NCBI GenBank assembly: GCA_964636885.1
Contig: CAZWVA010000030.1
Coordinates: 1 to 31,695, forward strand
Source of the DNA: CAZWVA01 sp964636885
Lineage (GTDB): Bacteria; Desulfobacterota_D; UBA1144; Nemesobacterales; CSP1-2
Direction of reading: 5' to 3'
Length of the DNA stretch: 31,695 nt
Below, in pieces: positions 1 through 6,823 of the stretch. The notes beneath the pieces are model-generated. The model made no database searches and was not told the DNA's origin. It saw only the letters and a program-made list of their open reading frames with translations. The first letter of the stretch is position 1; every line of letters starts with the position of its first letter. The translations under genes and the position numbers were made by a program.

Positions 1-98
1 TAGTTGCTTATCTCGGCCAGGTACCTCTCCATAGAGGTCGAGGGAGCCGGAAGCGGCCTAGTGGATATGTCCTCTCTATCTTCCTTATCCTCTAGCAT
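1..98 (-). CDS. N-terminal fragment of a sigma-70-family (RpoH/RpoD-like) sigma factor
   Basis: The gene runs off the left edge, so only about 32 residues are visible, starting at the ATG at 98-96. After an acidic leader (MLEDKEDRED) and a Pro-rich stretch comes MERYLAEISN, which matches the start of sigma region 1.2 in primary and heat-shock sigma factors (typically a YLxEI segment followed by PLLT and acidic residues). Such factors direct RNA polymerase to alternative promoters. An in-frame TAA lies just upstream of a possible TTG at 113, but that TTG falls inside the -12 box of a strong sigma-54 promoter (112-127), so ATG 98 is preferred. The predicted transcription start (about 101) leaves a leader of only about 3 nt. 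The family call rests on one short motif. Whether it is the RpoH or the RpoD type cannot be decided here. Confidence 0.5.
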   Translation of the reverse strand, partial: MLEDKEDREDISTRPLPAPSTSMERYLAEISN

Positions 99-111
99 TA
101 CCGATTCTACT

Positions 112-127
112 GGCAACTTTTATGCCA
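112..127 (-). promoter_or_regulatory. Sigma-54 promoter of the sigma-factor gene
   Basis: On the minus strand it reads TGGCATAAAAGTTGCC, with -24 GG at 126-125 and -12 GC at 114-113 separated by the required 10 nt. The TGGCATA core is identical in five other promoters in this window. Predicted start is about 101, only about 3 nt before the ATG. The site is also nearly palindromic (TGGCA/TGCCA), but there is no gene for the opposite orientation. Confidence 0.7.
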
Positions 128-130
128 TCT

Positions 131-147
131 TATTAGAAACTAGCACA
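131..147. repeat. Copy 1 of a 17-bp element, TATTAGAAACTAGCACA
   Basis: This element matches 16 of 17 bases of 18013-18029. Both copies lie 33-35 bp upstream of the start codon of a minus-strand gene and in the same orientation relative to it. Here it abuts the upstream side of the -24 box of the sigma-factor promoter. It is probably a regulator-binding site or a promoter element; nothing identifies the factor. Confidence 0.5.
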
Positions 148-259
148 GGGATTAATACACAATAGAGACGGTTAGGATGCAAGATCAGCTAGACCCTATG
201 TCTACCGTCTTAATATAGGATGATTTCTAATGGTAGGGGGATTCGGTTCTACCCATGAA

Positions 260-272
260 AAACCCATGTGCC
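260..272 (-). repeat. 13-bp element, copy 1 (GGCACATGGGTTT)
   Basis: On the minus strand this reads GGCACATGGGTTT. It differs by one base from the copies at 3708-3720 (minus) and 16018-16030 (plus). It lies just downstream of the RNA ligase stop codon. Function unknown. Confidence 0.3.
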
Positions 273-288
273 GAAGCGATAGGGACAT

Positions 289-1377
289 TTAATCAACATG
301 GCCGTAACCCCTAAGGATCTCTCTGTAACGACGGGTACTTTTACGAAAGACCCGCTTAAACTCCACACAGAGCATCTCCTGGCCGTCTAGGACAACCGGC
401 TGAACGCGATCGGTTTTAACGGAGACGTAGTCGCTTAGCAGTGTGCGAAGTTCATTCCAAGTCTCGATACACCTCACATAAATCGTATATTTTTCGCTCG
501 CCGATTCAAATCCCTCAAGAGCCGAGTAGCCGTCTAAGAACGCCTTGCCGAGAAGAGAAGCGTATCTATCCTCGTTTAAACCAAACTCCCTTACGAAAAG
601 CGATGCCCTCAATATACGGTTCGTAATAAAGCCAGGATCCAGATCGAATTCGAGAATCAGGTTATCCCTGATATCCCGTAAGTCCGAACTGGGTGTTACG
701 AACTTCATCGCCCGTTTACTCGTACTGCTTTTAAGTACCACCCCTTCCCTTTCATGTTCATTGAGGTTACGTACGACCTCGAATAGCTCGTCAATACGAT
801 CATAGGTAAACTGTCCTAAGAGTGGAACTGTCGGCAGTTCATAGGTTTCAACCAGCCTATAGCGATCACGAACATGGAGGAACTCCCCGTCGGAGCCCAT
901 AATATCAAACACATAGAAATAGAGCCCCGTGGGAACCGTAGGGTCCCTTTGAGAATTATAGGGGTTATCCCCCAGTACCTCGCTAAACAAGACGTAGTCA
1001 GGATAGGTTTTAAAGAAACGGTCGAGCCCGTATCTGCGCCACCAAACCTCAGCCCACTCTGAGGTAAAGGGACACACGAAACCACCCCGTGTTAAGGCGA
1101 GAATCTGCCCCTGATGAAGCAAGAGCCTCACATTATAACCGTCTAGTTTCTCCTCTACAAAGAACGGATTCGTATGGAAAAAACGCCGTACCCCTGGACG
1201 CAAACGATAGACCCTCCTTATGTGGGGAAAGCCCGGAATAGTACGTATCGGTATCTGACCGCTTGCATCAAAGAGAACGACCGTTCCCCTCAGAGTAGAG
1301 CCAACGTCATCTGTATAACGCAAGTATTTTAGCCCCTTATATTCCCTCTCCTCAACACCACGTACCAGATCGGGCAT
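289..1377 (-). CDS. ATP-dependent RNA ligase, archaeal Pab1020/MthRnl type
   Basis: At 362 aa this fits the archaeal-type ATP-dependent RNA ligase family (TIGR01209 type), which joins or circularises single-stranded RNA through a lysyl-AMP intermediate. The nucleotidyltransferase motif I is EKLDGYNVR, with the adenylated Lys at about residue 77. Motif IV is EGVVLK and motif V is MKFV. The C-terminal third corresponds to the family's all-helical dimerisation region. The gene starts 5 bp after the stop of the PIN-domain partner gene (1383-2066), so the two are probably co-transcribed and translated together, a pairing known from archaea and some thermophilic bacteria. Arginine is largely encoded by CGN codons, unlike the AGA/AGG-rich stress genes nearby, which hints at a different origin. 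The in vivo substrate is not settled for the family. Confidence 0.88.
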   Translation of the reverse strand: MPDLVRGVEEREYKGLKYLRYTDDVGSTLRGTVVLFDASGQIPIRTIPGFPHIRRVYRLRPGVRRFFHTNPFFVEEKLDGYNVRLLLHQGQILALTRGGFVCPFTSEWAEVWWRRYGLDRFFKTYPDYVLFSEVLGDNPYNSQRDPTVPTGLYFYVFDIMGSDGEFLHVRDRYRLVETYELPTVPLLGQFTYDRIDELFEVVRNLNEHEREGVVLKSSTSKRAMKFVTPSSDLRDIRDNLILEFDLDPGFITNRILRASLFVREFGLNEDRYASLLGKAFLDGYSALEGFESASEKYTIYVRCIETWNELRTLLSDYVSVKTDRVQPVVLDGQEMLCVEFKRVFRKSTRRYREILRGYGHVD

Positions 1378-1382
1378 CTTCT

Positions 1383-2066
1383 TTACTCCGTACCCTCCTC
1401 TTCCCCGTACATACTTATAAAGTAGCTAGCCGAACAGACCTCGATGCCGAGTGCCTCTGCCATCTTTGCGATCCCCTCATCGGCCGATATAATGGTACCC
1501 CCGATCTCCTTTGCGAGTAGGATCACATCCAGATCCTCCGTACTATCCACCATACCACCGCGTAGGGCCTCTCGGTATTCCTGTCTCAATCGGCGCAGGT
1601 TCTCAGGGGTGGGTTTTCTATAGATCGCATCCTCGGCTATTCGGAGCCCCTTGTTTATACGGTCACGCATCTCCCGAATGAAGGAATGGAAAACGGCAGC
1701 CGGTATCTGCAAGCTATACAGGTCGGGGGAACGAACCACGGCATCTCGGCGAAAGGATATGAGGGCCTCGGATGAAGCGAAGTTTGAGAGCTCACGAAAA
1801 ACCGAGACGGGCATATAGATCTCGAAGTTCCTCTCCCGTGTGATTTTAAGGAGCCGGTTTACGGCATGATCCACACTCTCACCGAATTTACGCCGGGCAT
1901 CGGGATTAACGAAGAGGCTGGTGTCAAGCACAAAGCGTGGGCGAATGGGAGCAGGCACATGCGGTTCGGGTTCGGCCTGTGGATTGTTCATCTCTTCCAC
2001 CGTGGATGAGGCCCGATCGATGGGGTCGCTATCCGTATCTATAGGTGTATTTTTACGTCTAACCAT
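1383..2066 (-). CDS. PIN-domain RNA ligase partner protein
   Basis: A 227-aa protein. After a roughly 45-residue acidic, Pro-rich and probably disordered N-terminal extension comes RFVLDTSLFVNPDARRKFG. This is the signature start of the RNA-ligase-partner family (PIN fold, TIGR03875-like), with the first catalytic Asp in LDTS. A second acidic cluster, STEDLDVILLAKE, and ISADEGIAKMA supply the remaining PIN metal ligands. It is probably an Mg/Mn-dependent ribonuclease that works with the ligase encoded 5 bp downstream. The start is uncertain: the ATG at 2066 has no clear Shine-Dalgarno, and family members usually begin near RFVLDTS, so an internal start such as Met26 is possible. Arginine codons are mostly CGN. 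The family call is secure; the biochemical activity is inferred from the fold. Confidence 0.85.
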   Translation of the reverse strand: MVRRKNTPIDTDSDPIDRASSTVEEMNNPQAEPEPHVPAPIRPRFVLDTSLFVNPDARRKFGESVDHAVNRLLKITRERNFEIYMPVSVFRELSNFASSEALISFRRDAVVRSPDLYSLQIPAAVFHSFIREMRDRINKGLRIAEDAIYRKPTPENLRRLRQEYREALRGGMVDSTEDLDVILLAKEIGGTIISADEGIAKMAEALGIEVCSASYFISMYGEEEGTE

Positions 2067-2180
2067 GCGAGTCTACAGATACTAAAGGTTATCGGCTGGA
2101 AAACGTATATTCAATACTCTTAGGGAAACACGCCGTCCCTTATCGGAAAGACCGCCTAAAGGCATAAGAACGAGAAACAG

Positions 2181-3077
2181 TTACCTCGAAGGCTTAAGGG
2201 CGAGTATTGAACACGGGGCCTCCTGAATCACCTTTTCCGCAACGCTTCCCAGAATAAGCCTCTTTATCCCCCTTCTTCCATGCGTATTCATTACGATTAG
2301 ATCCACCTTCTCGCTCTCCGCATACCCAATAATCCCCAGGTAAGGATTAATCGATTCTATCACCTTGTGCTTTATTTTTACCCCGTCACCTTCCTGAGGG
2401 GACAATTCCGCAATCCTCTCCTCAAGCTCTTTATCATAGGCGCTTCGCATCTCGTTTAATATGCCGAGTGGAAACTCGTAAGGGTAACTAATAAGCTCAA
2501 GCACATAGACAAGGGAAACAATCGCATCAAAAGCCTTACCCAAAGAGATGGCGTATTTTAAGGCCGAGTCGAATCTCTCCGATACGTCAAATGGAACGAG
2601 TATCTTTCTTATCCTGGGCAGTGATCTTCCTCCCTTACCCTTTATCGCAAGGACAGGTATCCGAGACCTCTCTAGCACCTTAATCGTGCTACTGCCGACC
2701 AGGAGTCTATCCTTAAGACCCAGCCCCCTTTTTCCCATTACTATAAGATCGACCTTCTCGTCATTTGCGACTCTCACGATCACTTCGTGTGGTGATCCGG
2801 TCATAACCCTGTAGGTAAAACTAATTCCTTCTCTCTCAAGATCCTCTTTGACCTCCTCGAATAGATCAAGCCACTTGCTGGCCGCATCTTCGGCCCAACC
2901 CTTAAGGTCTATCCTCCCGCCGAGAAAAGACCAAACCCTCTTATCGATCACCTTTATTACATGAAGCCCTATAATCTCGGAGTTAAAGCTCCTTGCAAAT
3001 AGCTTGGCATAGTTTAAAGCGAACTCTGCGTCCTTCGACCCATCCGTTGTCCAGAGTATCCTGTCCAGTTTTATCAT
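2181..3077 (-). CDS. UspA-family universal stress protein, tandem two-domain
   Basis: A 298-aa protein made of two Usp domains (about residues 1-150 and 155-298). Domain 1 begins KLDRILWTTDGSKDAE and has the complete ATP-binding motif G-2x-G-9x-GS (GKRGLGLKDRLLVGSS). Domain 2 has NTHGRRGIKRLILGS, in which the first Gly is replaced by Asn. ATP-binding Usp proteins are cytoplasmic stress factors. The start is ATG 3077, because AAGGAGGG lies 6 nt upstream; an in-frame TTG at 3083 is less likely. A palindromic sigma-54-like site lies 50 bp upstream (3127-3142). The closest relatives in the window are 14147-15022 and 15108-15965, which share the AEKVIQE-P/H-C ending, so the three are paralogues. 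Confidence 0.88.
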   Translation of the reverse strand: MIKLDRILWTTDGSKDAEFALNYAKLFARSFNSEIIGLHVIKVIDKRVWSFLGGRIDLKGWAEDAASKWLDLFEEVKEDLEREGISFTYRVMTGSPHEVIVRVANDEKVDLIVMGKRGLGLKDRLLVGSSTIKVLERSRIPVLAIKGKGGRSLPRIRKILVPFDVSERFDSALKYAISLGKAFDAIVSLVYVLELISYPYEFPLGILNEMRSAYDKELEERIAELSPQEGDGVKIKHKVIESINPYLGIIGYAESEKVDLIVMNTHGRRGIKRLILGSVAEKVIQEAPCSILALKPSR

Positions 3078-3126
3078 CTGCAACCCTCCTTTTAAAACGA
3101 GATCTTAGAGATGTAGAAAAGGCATT

Positions 3127-3142
3127 GGCACGCAAGGTGCCT
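3127..3142 (-). promoter_or_regulatory. Possible sigma-54 promoter of the first UspA gene
   Basis: On the minus strand it reads AGGCACCTTGCGTGCC: -24 GGCAC is perfect and the GG-N10-GC spacing is right, but the -12 element is GTGC instead of TTGC. The site is palindromic, so the plus strand scores similarly, yet no gene follows on that strand. Predicted start is about 3116, with a leader of about 40 nt. Confidence 0.4.
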
Positions 3143-3193
3143 TTACCTTAAACCCAGGGAGACACAACCCTTGGCCTCAGTTACTTAACTCGC

Positions 3194-3667
3194 CTAACCA
3201 CCTAAACGGGTAAAATCGGCTACCACGGGGTTAGTCAATCGGATAAAGTCAGCATACCCCATCCGAATGGCTTCCGTATGGCTACCCGCGTTGAATACTA
3301 TGTACTCATCATCCTCCAAAGGCCTTGCGACATATATAGGTAGACCGTATAGATTACCAAAAGGCGGCATTGCCCCGACCTCACAGTCGGGAAATAGGTC
3401 CTGAAATTCCTTTTCCGTGGCGAGTTCAACCCTTTGAGCCCCCGCGGCCTCCCTCAGCCTATCGATATCGACGTGATGAGGAGCTGGCATAACCGCCATC
3501 GCGAATCGACCGTCTATTTTAACTATAACCACCTTGGCTATCTCCATACCTGATACGTGCATCTTATTGGCCAGTTCCTGCGCGGTGTATGCCATTGAAT
3601 GTGTAATCAAATCGTATTTTATCCCGTTTTCGTCGAGAAATCCCTTTAATTTTATTGAAATAGACAT
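3194..3667 (-). CDS. YbaK/ProX-type aminoacyl-tRNA deacylase domain protein
   Basis: A 157-aa single-domain protein of the YbaK/EbsC (tRNA-edit) superfamily, whose members hydrolyse mischarged aminoacyl-tRNAs in trans. Recognisable segments are the helix AYTAQELANKMHVSG, the strand KVVIVKIDGRF with the conserved Lys region, AVMPAPHHVDIDRLREA, the glycine-rich GAMPPFGNLYGLP and the late FNAGSHTEAIRM. The start ATG at 3667 has AGGGGGTG 4 nt upstream. It is transcribed divergently from hpf; the 381-bp gap holds a sigma-54 promoter for each gene and one shared enhancer-like inverted repeat. The substrate tRNA cannot be told from the sequence. Confidence 0.85.
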   Translation of the reverse strand: MSISIKLKGFLDENGIKYDLITHSMAYTAQELANKMHVSGMEIAKVVIVKIDGRFAMAVMPAPHHVDIDRLREAAGAQRVELATEKEFQDLFPDCEVGAMPPFGNLYGLPIYVARPLEDDEYIVFNAGSHTEAIRMGYADFIRLTNPVVADFTRLGG

Positions 3668-3707
3668 AATCCACCCCCTACCTGGTTTTGTTTAATGGAC
3701 ACATGTT

Positions 3708-3720
3708 AAACCCATATGCC
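3708..3720 (-). repeat. 13-bp element, copy 2 (GGCATATGGGTTT)
   Basis: On the minus strand it reads GGCATATGGGTTT, identical to 16018-16030 and one base off 260-272. It lies within the predicted leader of the ybaK-like mRNA. Function unknown. Confidence 0.35.
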
Positions 3721-3757
3721 CGTATATCCTATCCACCACGACGGTTCTTTGGTTTTG

Positions 3758-3773
3758 TGCAAACCGTATGCCA
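3758..3773 (-). promoter_or_regulatory. Sigma-54 promoter of the ybaK-like gene
   Basis: Minus-strand TGGCATACGGTTTGCA, with -24 GG at 3772-3771 and -12 GC at 3760-3759. All conserved consensus positions match. Predicted start is about 3747, giving a leader of about 80 nt. The enhancer-like repeat at 3846-3871 is centred 99 bp upstream of the -12 GC. Confidence 0.75.
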
Positions 3774-3845
3774 CTAGATTTGGTCACCTAACCTACTGGA
3801 CTATTTAGGGATTATACAAGGATACGCCTTTTTAGGAAACCCTAT

Positions 3846-3871
3846 CTGTCAGAAAATAAGACATCTGACAG
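3846..3871. promoter_or_regulatory. Enhancer-like inverted repeat CTGTCAGA-N10-TCTGACAG
   Basis: A perfect 8-bp inverted repeat with a 10-bp spacer (26 bp overall). Its reverse complement shares 20 of 26 bases, including the first 13, with 17435-17460 upstream of hsp20. A third relative is at 18076-18100 upstream of the GNAT gene. The centre is 99 bp from the ybaK-like -12 box and 103 bp from the hpf -12 box, a typical distance for an NtrC-type activator site serving two divergent promoters. Confidence 0.65.
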
Positions 3872-3947
3872 GGTGGATACTTATACCTTGGATACCAATC
3901 AAATCAAATCCCCGTGTATTTCTAGCGAATTGGGTCTTAGAAACTAC

Positions 3948-3963
3948 TGGCATACCACTTGCC
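3948..3963 (+). promoter_or_regulatory. Sigma-54 promoter of hpf
   Basis: TGGCATACCACTTGCC, with -24 GG at 3949-3950 and -12 GC at 3961-3962. It matches the consensus at all conserved positions. Predicted start is about 3974, a leader of about 75 nt. Confidence 0.75.
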
Positions 3964-4048
3964 CAATAACCGGATGGAAAGAACACATAAAGACGAAGAG
4001 AGCACCTAGAGGCCAAAAGATAGATGAATCCTATAAGGAGGCACATGG

Positions 4049-4597
4049 ATGAATATAGAGTTCGTAGGTAAGGGAATAGACATATCTGAGGATCTAAAAA
4101 GCTATGTTGAGCACAAGCTCTCCACATTTGAACGCCATCTAAAGGAGGTAGGAGAGGGTGAGGTCGATGTAATAGTGACCTTTACCGTAGAAAAGCACAG
4201 GCAGCGTCACCGCGCTGATATAGACGTCTACCTAAAGACAGCCGGTGGCGGGACGTTGCATGCCTGGGAGGAGAGTAACGATGTTTATATGTCCCTAGAA
4301 TTCGCTCTTGATGATATAGAGAGACAGCTCAACAGGCTGAAAGAGAGGCGTCTCGAACAGAGAAAGGAAGCCGCAAGGGAGAAGGCAAAGAGTCATGAAG
4401 AAGGGGTTCCATCCTATCCTCTCGATCTCGTAGTGGTAGAGAAAATCCCGATAGATAAGCCCCTCAGCGTAGAGGAGGCCTTAATGGTGCTTCAGGACGA
4501 AGGGAGGTTCTTCCTGCCCTTTAGGAATGCCGAGACAGGAGAGATAGGGATCGTATACAGGAAGAAAAACGGGAAGTACGGCCTCGTTTCGCCTTAG
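4049..4597 (+). CDS. hpf: Ribosome hibernation-promoting factor, long form
   Basis: A 182-aa long HPF. The N-terminal S30AE/YfiA domain (about 1-110; MNIEFVGKGIDISEDLKSYV start, basic RQRHRADIDVYLK core) binds the 30S subunit at the mRNA/tRNA channel. After a charged linker (about 105-128), a C-terminal domain (about 130-182; VVEKIPIDKPLSVEEALMVL) is the one that dimerises and makes 100S ribosomes in bacteria with the long form. The start is ATG 4049, with AAGGAGG 7 nt upstream; an out-of-frame ATG at 4045 is ignored. It is driven by the sigma-54 promoter at 3948-3963 and is divergent from the ybaK-like gene, which suggests coupling to starvation or stress. A hairpin at 4618-4638 separates it from the convergent MTH1187 gene. 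Confidence 0.93.
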   Translation: MNIEFVGKGIDISEDLKSYVEHKLSTFERHLKEVGEGEVDVIVTFTVEKHRQRHRADIDVYLKTAGGGTLHAWEESNDVYMSLEFALDDIERQLNRLKERRLEQRKEAAREKAKSHEEGVPSYPLDLVVVEKIPIDKPLSVEEALMVLQDEGRFFLPFRNAETGEIGIVYRKKNGKYGLVSP

Positions 4598-4617
4598 AGA
4601 AACGGGTACGCTTTCGC

Positions 4618-4638
4618 TCGGCGTCTTTATGACGCCGA
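4618..4638. terminator. Hairpin between convergent hpf and MTH1187 genes
   Basis: A perfect 8-bp stem, TCGGCGTC/GACGCCGA, with the 5-nt loop TTTAT. Neither side has a clear T-run, so it may act as an mRNA 3'-end stabiliser or a weak bidirectional terminator. Confidence 0.5.
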
Positions 4639-4661
4639 ATCATACATACGTGATACGAACC

Positions 4662-4979
4662 CTATTTGGATTTCGTAGAAGCCCGGAGCCTCCTTTTAAC
4701 CGATATGACCTTACTCCTCATCGTAACCTCTTTATCACGGCGGTCGTCTACCGTTAGAGTTGTAATCACCCGCTTGATCCCCTTCTTTAGCGCTGTCTCA
4801 TGCATCTTTCCCGCGATCCTGAATATATCCGAGGCCTTTCCCTCTATAAGAGTTCCCATAGGGCTCACCTCGTATTTAATCTTCTCATTCTGAAGCGTCC
4901 TTATTGACTCCGCAATCCAATCACCTATGCTGGATGTCGGAGTGCCAATTGGGATAACACTTATCTCTGCAAGTGCCAT
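4662..4979 (-). CDS. MTH1187/YqgV-type thiamine-binding-like protein
   Basis: A 105-aa protein of the MTH1187 family (ferredoxin-like fold; relatives bind thiamine or a thiamine precursor). Diagnostic segments are MALAEISVIPIGTPTSSIG at the N-terminus, KYEVSPMGTLIEG in the middle and KKGIKRVITTLTVDDRRDK followed by a basic tail. The start ATG 4979 has AAGGAGGTG 5 nt upstream. A near-perfect sigma-54 promoter (5035-5050) lies just upstream, which places it with the stress genes although no thiamine gene is nearby. Whether it truly binds thiamine here is unknown. Confidence 0.82.
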   Translation of the reverse strand: MALAEISVIPIGTPTSSIGDWIAESIRTLQNEKIKYEVSPMGTLIEGKASDIFRIAGKMHETALKKGIKRVITTLTVDDRRDKEVTMRSKVISVKRRLRASTKSK

Positions 4980-5034
4980 AGTTACACCTCCTTATACTTT
5001 TATCCTTCGAATTCCTTGCCCTAAGGCACACATA

Positions 5035-5050
5035 GGCAAATTCTATGCCA
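5035..5050 (-). promoter_or_regulatory. Sigma-54 promoter of the MTH1187-type gene
   Basis: Minus-strand TGGCATAGAATTTGCC, with -24 GG at 5049-5048 and -12 GC at 5037-5036. Predicted start is about 5024, a 45-nt leader. I find no copy of the TGTCAGA enhancer repeat within 120 bp upstream. Confidence 0.72.
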
Positions 5051-5151
5051 ACGGATTTGGATACGTTTCACACGGAAATAGATAATCACGATCCTGCATA
5101 CTTGTAAATCGGGGTTTAATGATTAGTTTAGGTAAGGAGGAGGTGAGTAGA

Positions 5152-5415
5152 ATGATAGAAGAAACGGTGGAAAGAAACACAAATAAGAGATTCTCACCTC
5201 GTATGGAGTGGTATTTTGATGAGATAAGCGAGGTGCATTCCTTCATATGTCCCGTCACCGGAAAGAAGGTAACCGCCGAGTTCATAAGAAGGGCTGGAAC
5301 CGACGAGACTCCCTTCGTAGATGTTGTGTACTGCTCCATTTTTAGAGGCGCACCGACGTGTAAGAAGAAGTGCCTCAGCCTAATAAACCACATGAGACAT
5401 TTCAAAAAGCAATAA
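5152..5415 (+). CDS. Small Cys-containing protein, unknown function
   Basis: An 87-aa soluble protein that I do not assign to a family. It has four cysteines (FICPVTGKK, VYCSI, PTCKKKC) in a pattern that could hold a metal or a disulfide, a basic C-terminus, no signal peptide and no membrane segment. The start is ATG 5152, because a strong AAGGAGGAGGTGA lies 5 nt upstream; the longer ORF from 5119 would contain this ribosome-binding site. It is divergent from the MTH1187-type gene and ends 23 bp from the convergent DUF72 gene. Confidence 0.7.
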   Translation: MIEETVERNTNKRFSPRMEWYFDEISEVHSFICPVTGKKVTAEFIRRAGTDETPFVDVVYCSIFRGAPTCKKKCLSLINHMRHFKKQ

Positions 5416-5438
5416 GCCTCTTTGAACAAGCGTCCCCT

Positions 5439-6182
5439 CTACTCGACAAGTAGCCTCAAGAGTTCCTTTGCATCTTGAATAGCGTATCCATGAAAATCGT
5501 TATTGAAATAGGAGTAAACATCTAGTCCCTCTCCCAGCCATTCCCTGATCTTCTGGGAAACGGTTCTCAACTCCTCTTCTTCGTATTTCGAGCTAAAAAG
5601 GGCCCTTGGACCGTGCATCCTCATATAGATAAAATCGGCGGTAACAGCCTCAAACTTTGGATAACGGGAAGAGTCGGAGATTACCCAGGCGGCGTTATGC
5701 TTCCTTAGGATCTTGAATACCCCCTCGCCCTCACACCAGCTCTTATGACGAAACTCAAAGGCGAACCTGAGATCCGGTGAGTTTATAAATCCGAGGAATC
5801 CTTCTAACCTCTTCGCGTTCTCTGAATCGGCTTTAAAGCTCGCTGGGAATTGGAAGAGAATGGGGCCCAGCTTTTCTCTGAGACACAAGGCGTTTTCTAT
5901 AAATCTCTTCCAGGCGGTTCTCACACCTTTAAGCCGCTTGATATGGGTTATAAACCTACTCGACTTTACGGCAAAAACAAAGTCTGAAGGGGTTTGATCA
6001 TACCAATTCCTATAGGTCTCGGGTCGGGGAAGATGATAGAAGGAGTAATTCACCTCCACAGTCTTAAAATGCCGAGAGAAGTATCGTAGTCTATCCTTCG
6101 ATGACAAACCCTCAGGATAGAAAATCCCATTCCAGTCGTTATAAATCCAACCCGATGTTCCAACGTATAGCCTCCCTCCCAT
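5439..6182 (-). CDS. DUF72 family protein (TIM-barrel, YecE-like)
   Basis: A 247-aa protein of the DUF72/YecE family. It starts with the typical LYVGTSGWIYNDWNG, then FYPEGLSSKDRLRYFSRHFKTVEVNYSF, FVFAVKSSRFITH, GPILFQFPASF, AFEFRHKSW and YSYFNNDFHGYAIQDA, all family hallmarks of a TIM-barrel. The biochemical role is not established. The start chosen is ATG 6182 with GGGGGG 8 nt upstream. A longer reading from 6245 adds a hydrophobic stretch that is not part of the family and overlaps the archaemetzincin gene. It is probably in an operon with the archaemetzincin and HhH genes. Confidence 0.88.
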   Translation of the reverse strand: MGGRLYVGTSGWIYNDWNGIFYPEGLSSKDRLRYFSRHFKTVEVNYSFYHLPRPETYRNWYDQTPSDFVFAVKSSRFITHIKRLKGVRTAWKRFIENALCLREKLGPILFQFPASFKADSENAKRLEGFLGFINSPDLRFAFEFRHKSWCEGEGVFKILRKHNAAWVISDSSRYPKFEAVTADFIYMRMHGPRALFSSKYEEEELRTVSQKIREWLGEGLDVYSYFNNDFHGYAIQDAKELLRLLVE

Positions 6183-6244
6183 AACTGATACCCCCCTTGC
6201 TCCCACCATGACGACTAGGAGAATGAGGAGACCGGCTGTATACA

Positions 6245-6760
6245 CTAGGTATAATCAACCATGCCCTTTAACCTCTCTCTACACTCACCACAAAAGGTCT
6301 CGTTTTTTACATCCGTGTCCTCCAGACTGTTTGAAAAACGCATGACGCATCTCGCGTTGGAACAATGCCCAAGACCGGCTAAATGGCCAAGCTCATGAAC
6401 CGCCTCTTTAACCGCTCTTCTATAAAACAACCCCCTATCTTCCGAAACCAGTCTGTGTAGAGATATTATGGACAGATCCGAATAGGCCAATCCGAATATA
6501 AAATTCAAACCCTCAACGTATAGATCCTCACCTATAACACCGAGCACCGCATCCGTGTCTTTCTTTCTTAGCTCTCCTCTTAGAACAGGGAAGAGGTCCT
6601 TCGCAAACAGTTGAGTACCCCTTTTTCTACAGACCGGTATAACTGCCTGTTCTTCATTAACCACTACTTCATACCCTAAGATCTCTTTGATCTTTCTCTC
6701 TAGATGGTCTATTACCCCTTTGTCCACCCCCTTAAAAGGAACCACCAATATCCTTTTCAT
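6245..6760 (-). CDS. amzA: Archaemetzincin, zinc metalloprotease
   Basis: A 171-aa metzincin. The zinc and catalytic motif is HELGHLAGLGHCSNARCVM (His122, Glu123, His126, His132, Cys133, Cys138, Met140), followed by CGEC (157-160). This matches the archaemetzincin signature HExxHxxGxxHCx4CxM...CxxC with an additional structural zinc site. Archaemetzincins are common in archaea and vertebrates and patchy in bacteria. Their natural substrate is unknown. It lies 63 bp after the HhH gene and 62 bp before DUF72 on the same strand, so an operon is likely. GAGGG lies about 10 nt before the ATG. Confidence 0.92.
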   Translation of the reverse strand: MKRILVVPFKGVDKGVIDHLERKIKEILGYEVVVNEEQAVIPVCRKRGTQLFAKDLFPVLRGELRKKDTDAVLGVIGEDLYVEGLNFIFGLAYSDLSIISLHRLVSEDRGLFYRRAVKEAVHELGHLAGLGHCSNARCVMRFSNSLEDTDVKNETFCGECRERLKGMVDYT

Positions 6761-6823
6761 CTTTTTAATCCCTCTTGTAGACCAACCCCTTTGCTATCCA
6801 ACCGATCCATGGTATAGATGGGT

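Larger units (their letters stand above)
3668..4048. promoter_or_regulatory. Divergent ybaK-like/hpf regulatory region, 381 bp
   Basis: This is the longest gene-free stretch in the window. In order it holds the ybaK-like leader with a 13-bp repeated element (3708-3720), the minus-strand sigma-54 promoter (3758-3773), an enhancer-like inverted repeat (3846-3871), a TTAGAAACTA motif at 3938-3947 abutting the next box, the plus-strand sigma-54 promoter (3948-3963) and the 75-nt hpf leader. I see no small ORF or RNA gene in it. Confidence 0.7.

Noticed and set aside
159..210. AGACGGT/ACCGTCT inverted repeat downstream of the RNA ligase gene as a terminator.
   Set aside because: Only a 7-bp stem with a 32-nt loop and no T-run; insufficient for a terminator call.
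3127..3142. The same palindrome read as a plus-strand sigma-54 promoter.
   Set aside because: No gene follows on the plus strand; the next gene is on the minus strand. Only the minus orientation serves a gene start.
6183..6245. A membrane-anchor-like N-terminal extension of the DUF72 protein.
   Set aside because: The family starts at the Met encoded at 6182, which has a good ribosome-binding site; the hydrophobic extension overlaps the archaemetzincin stop.
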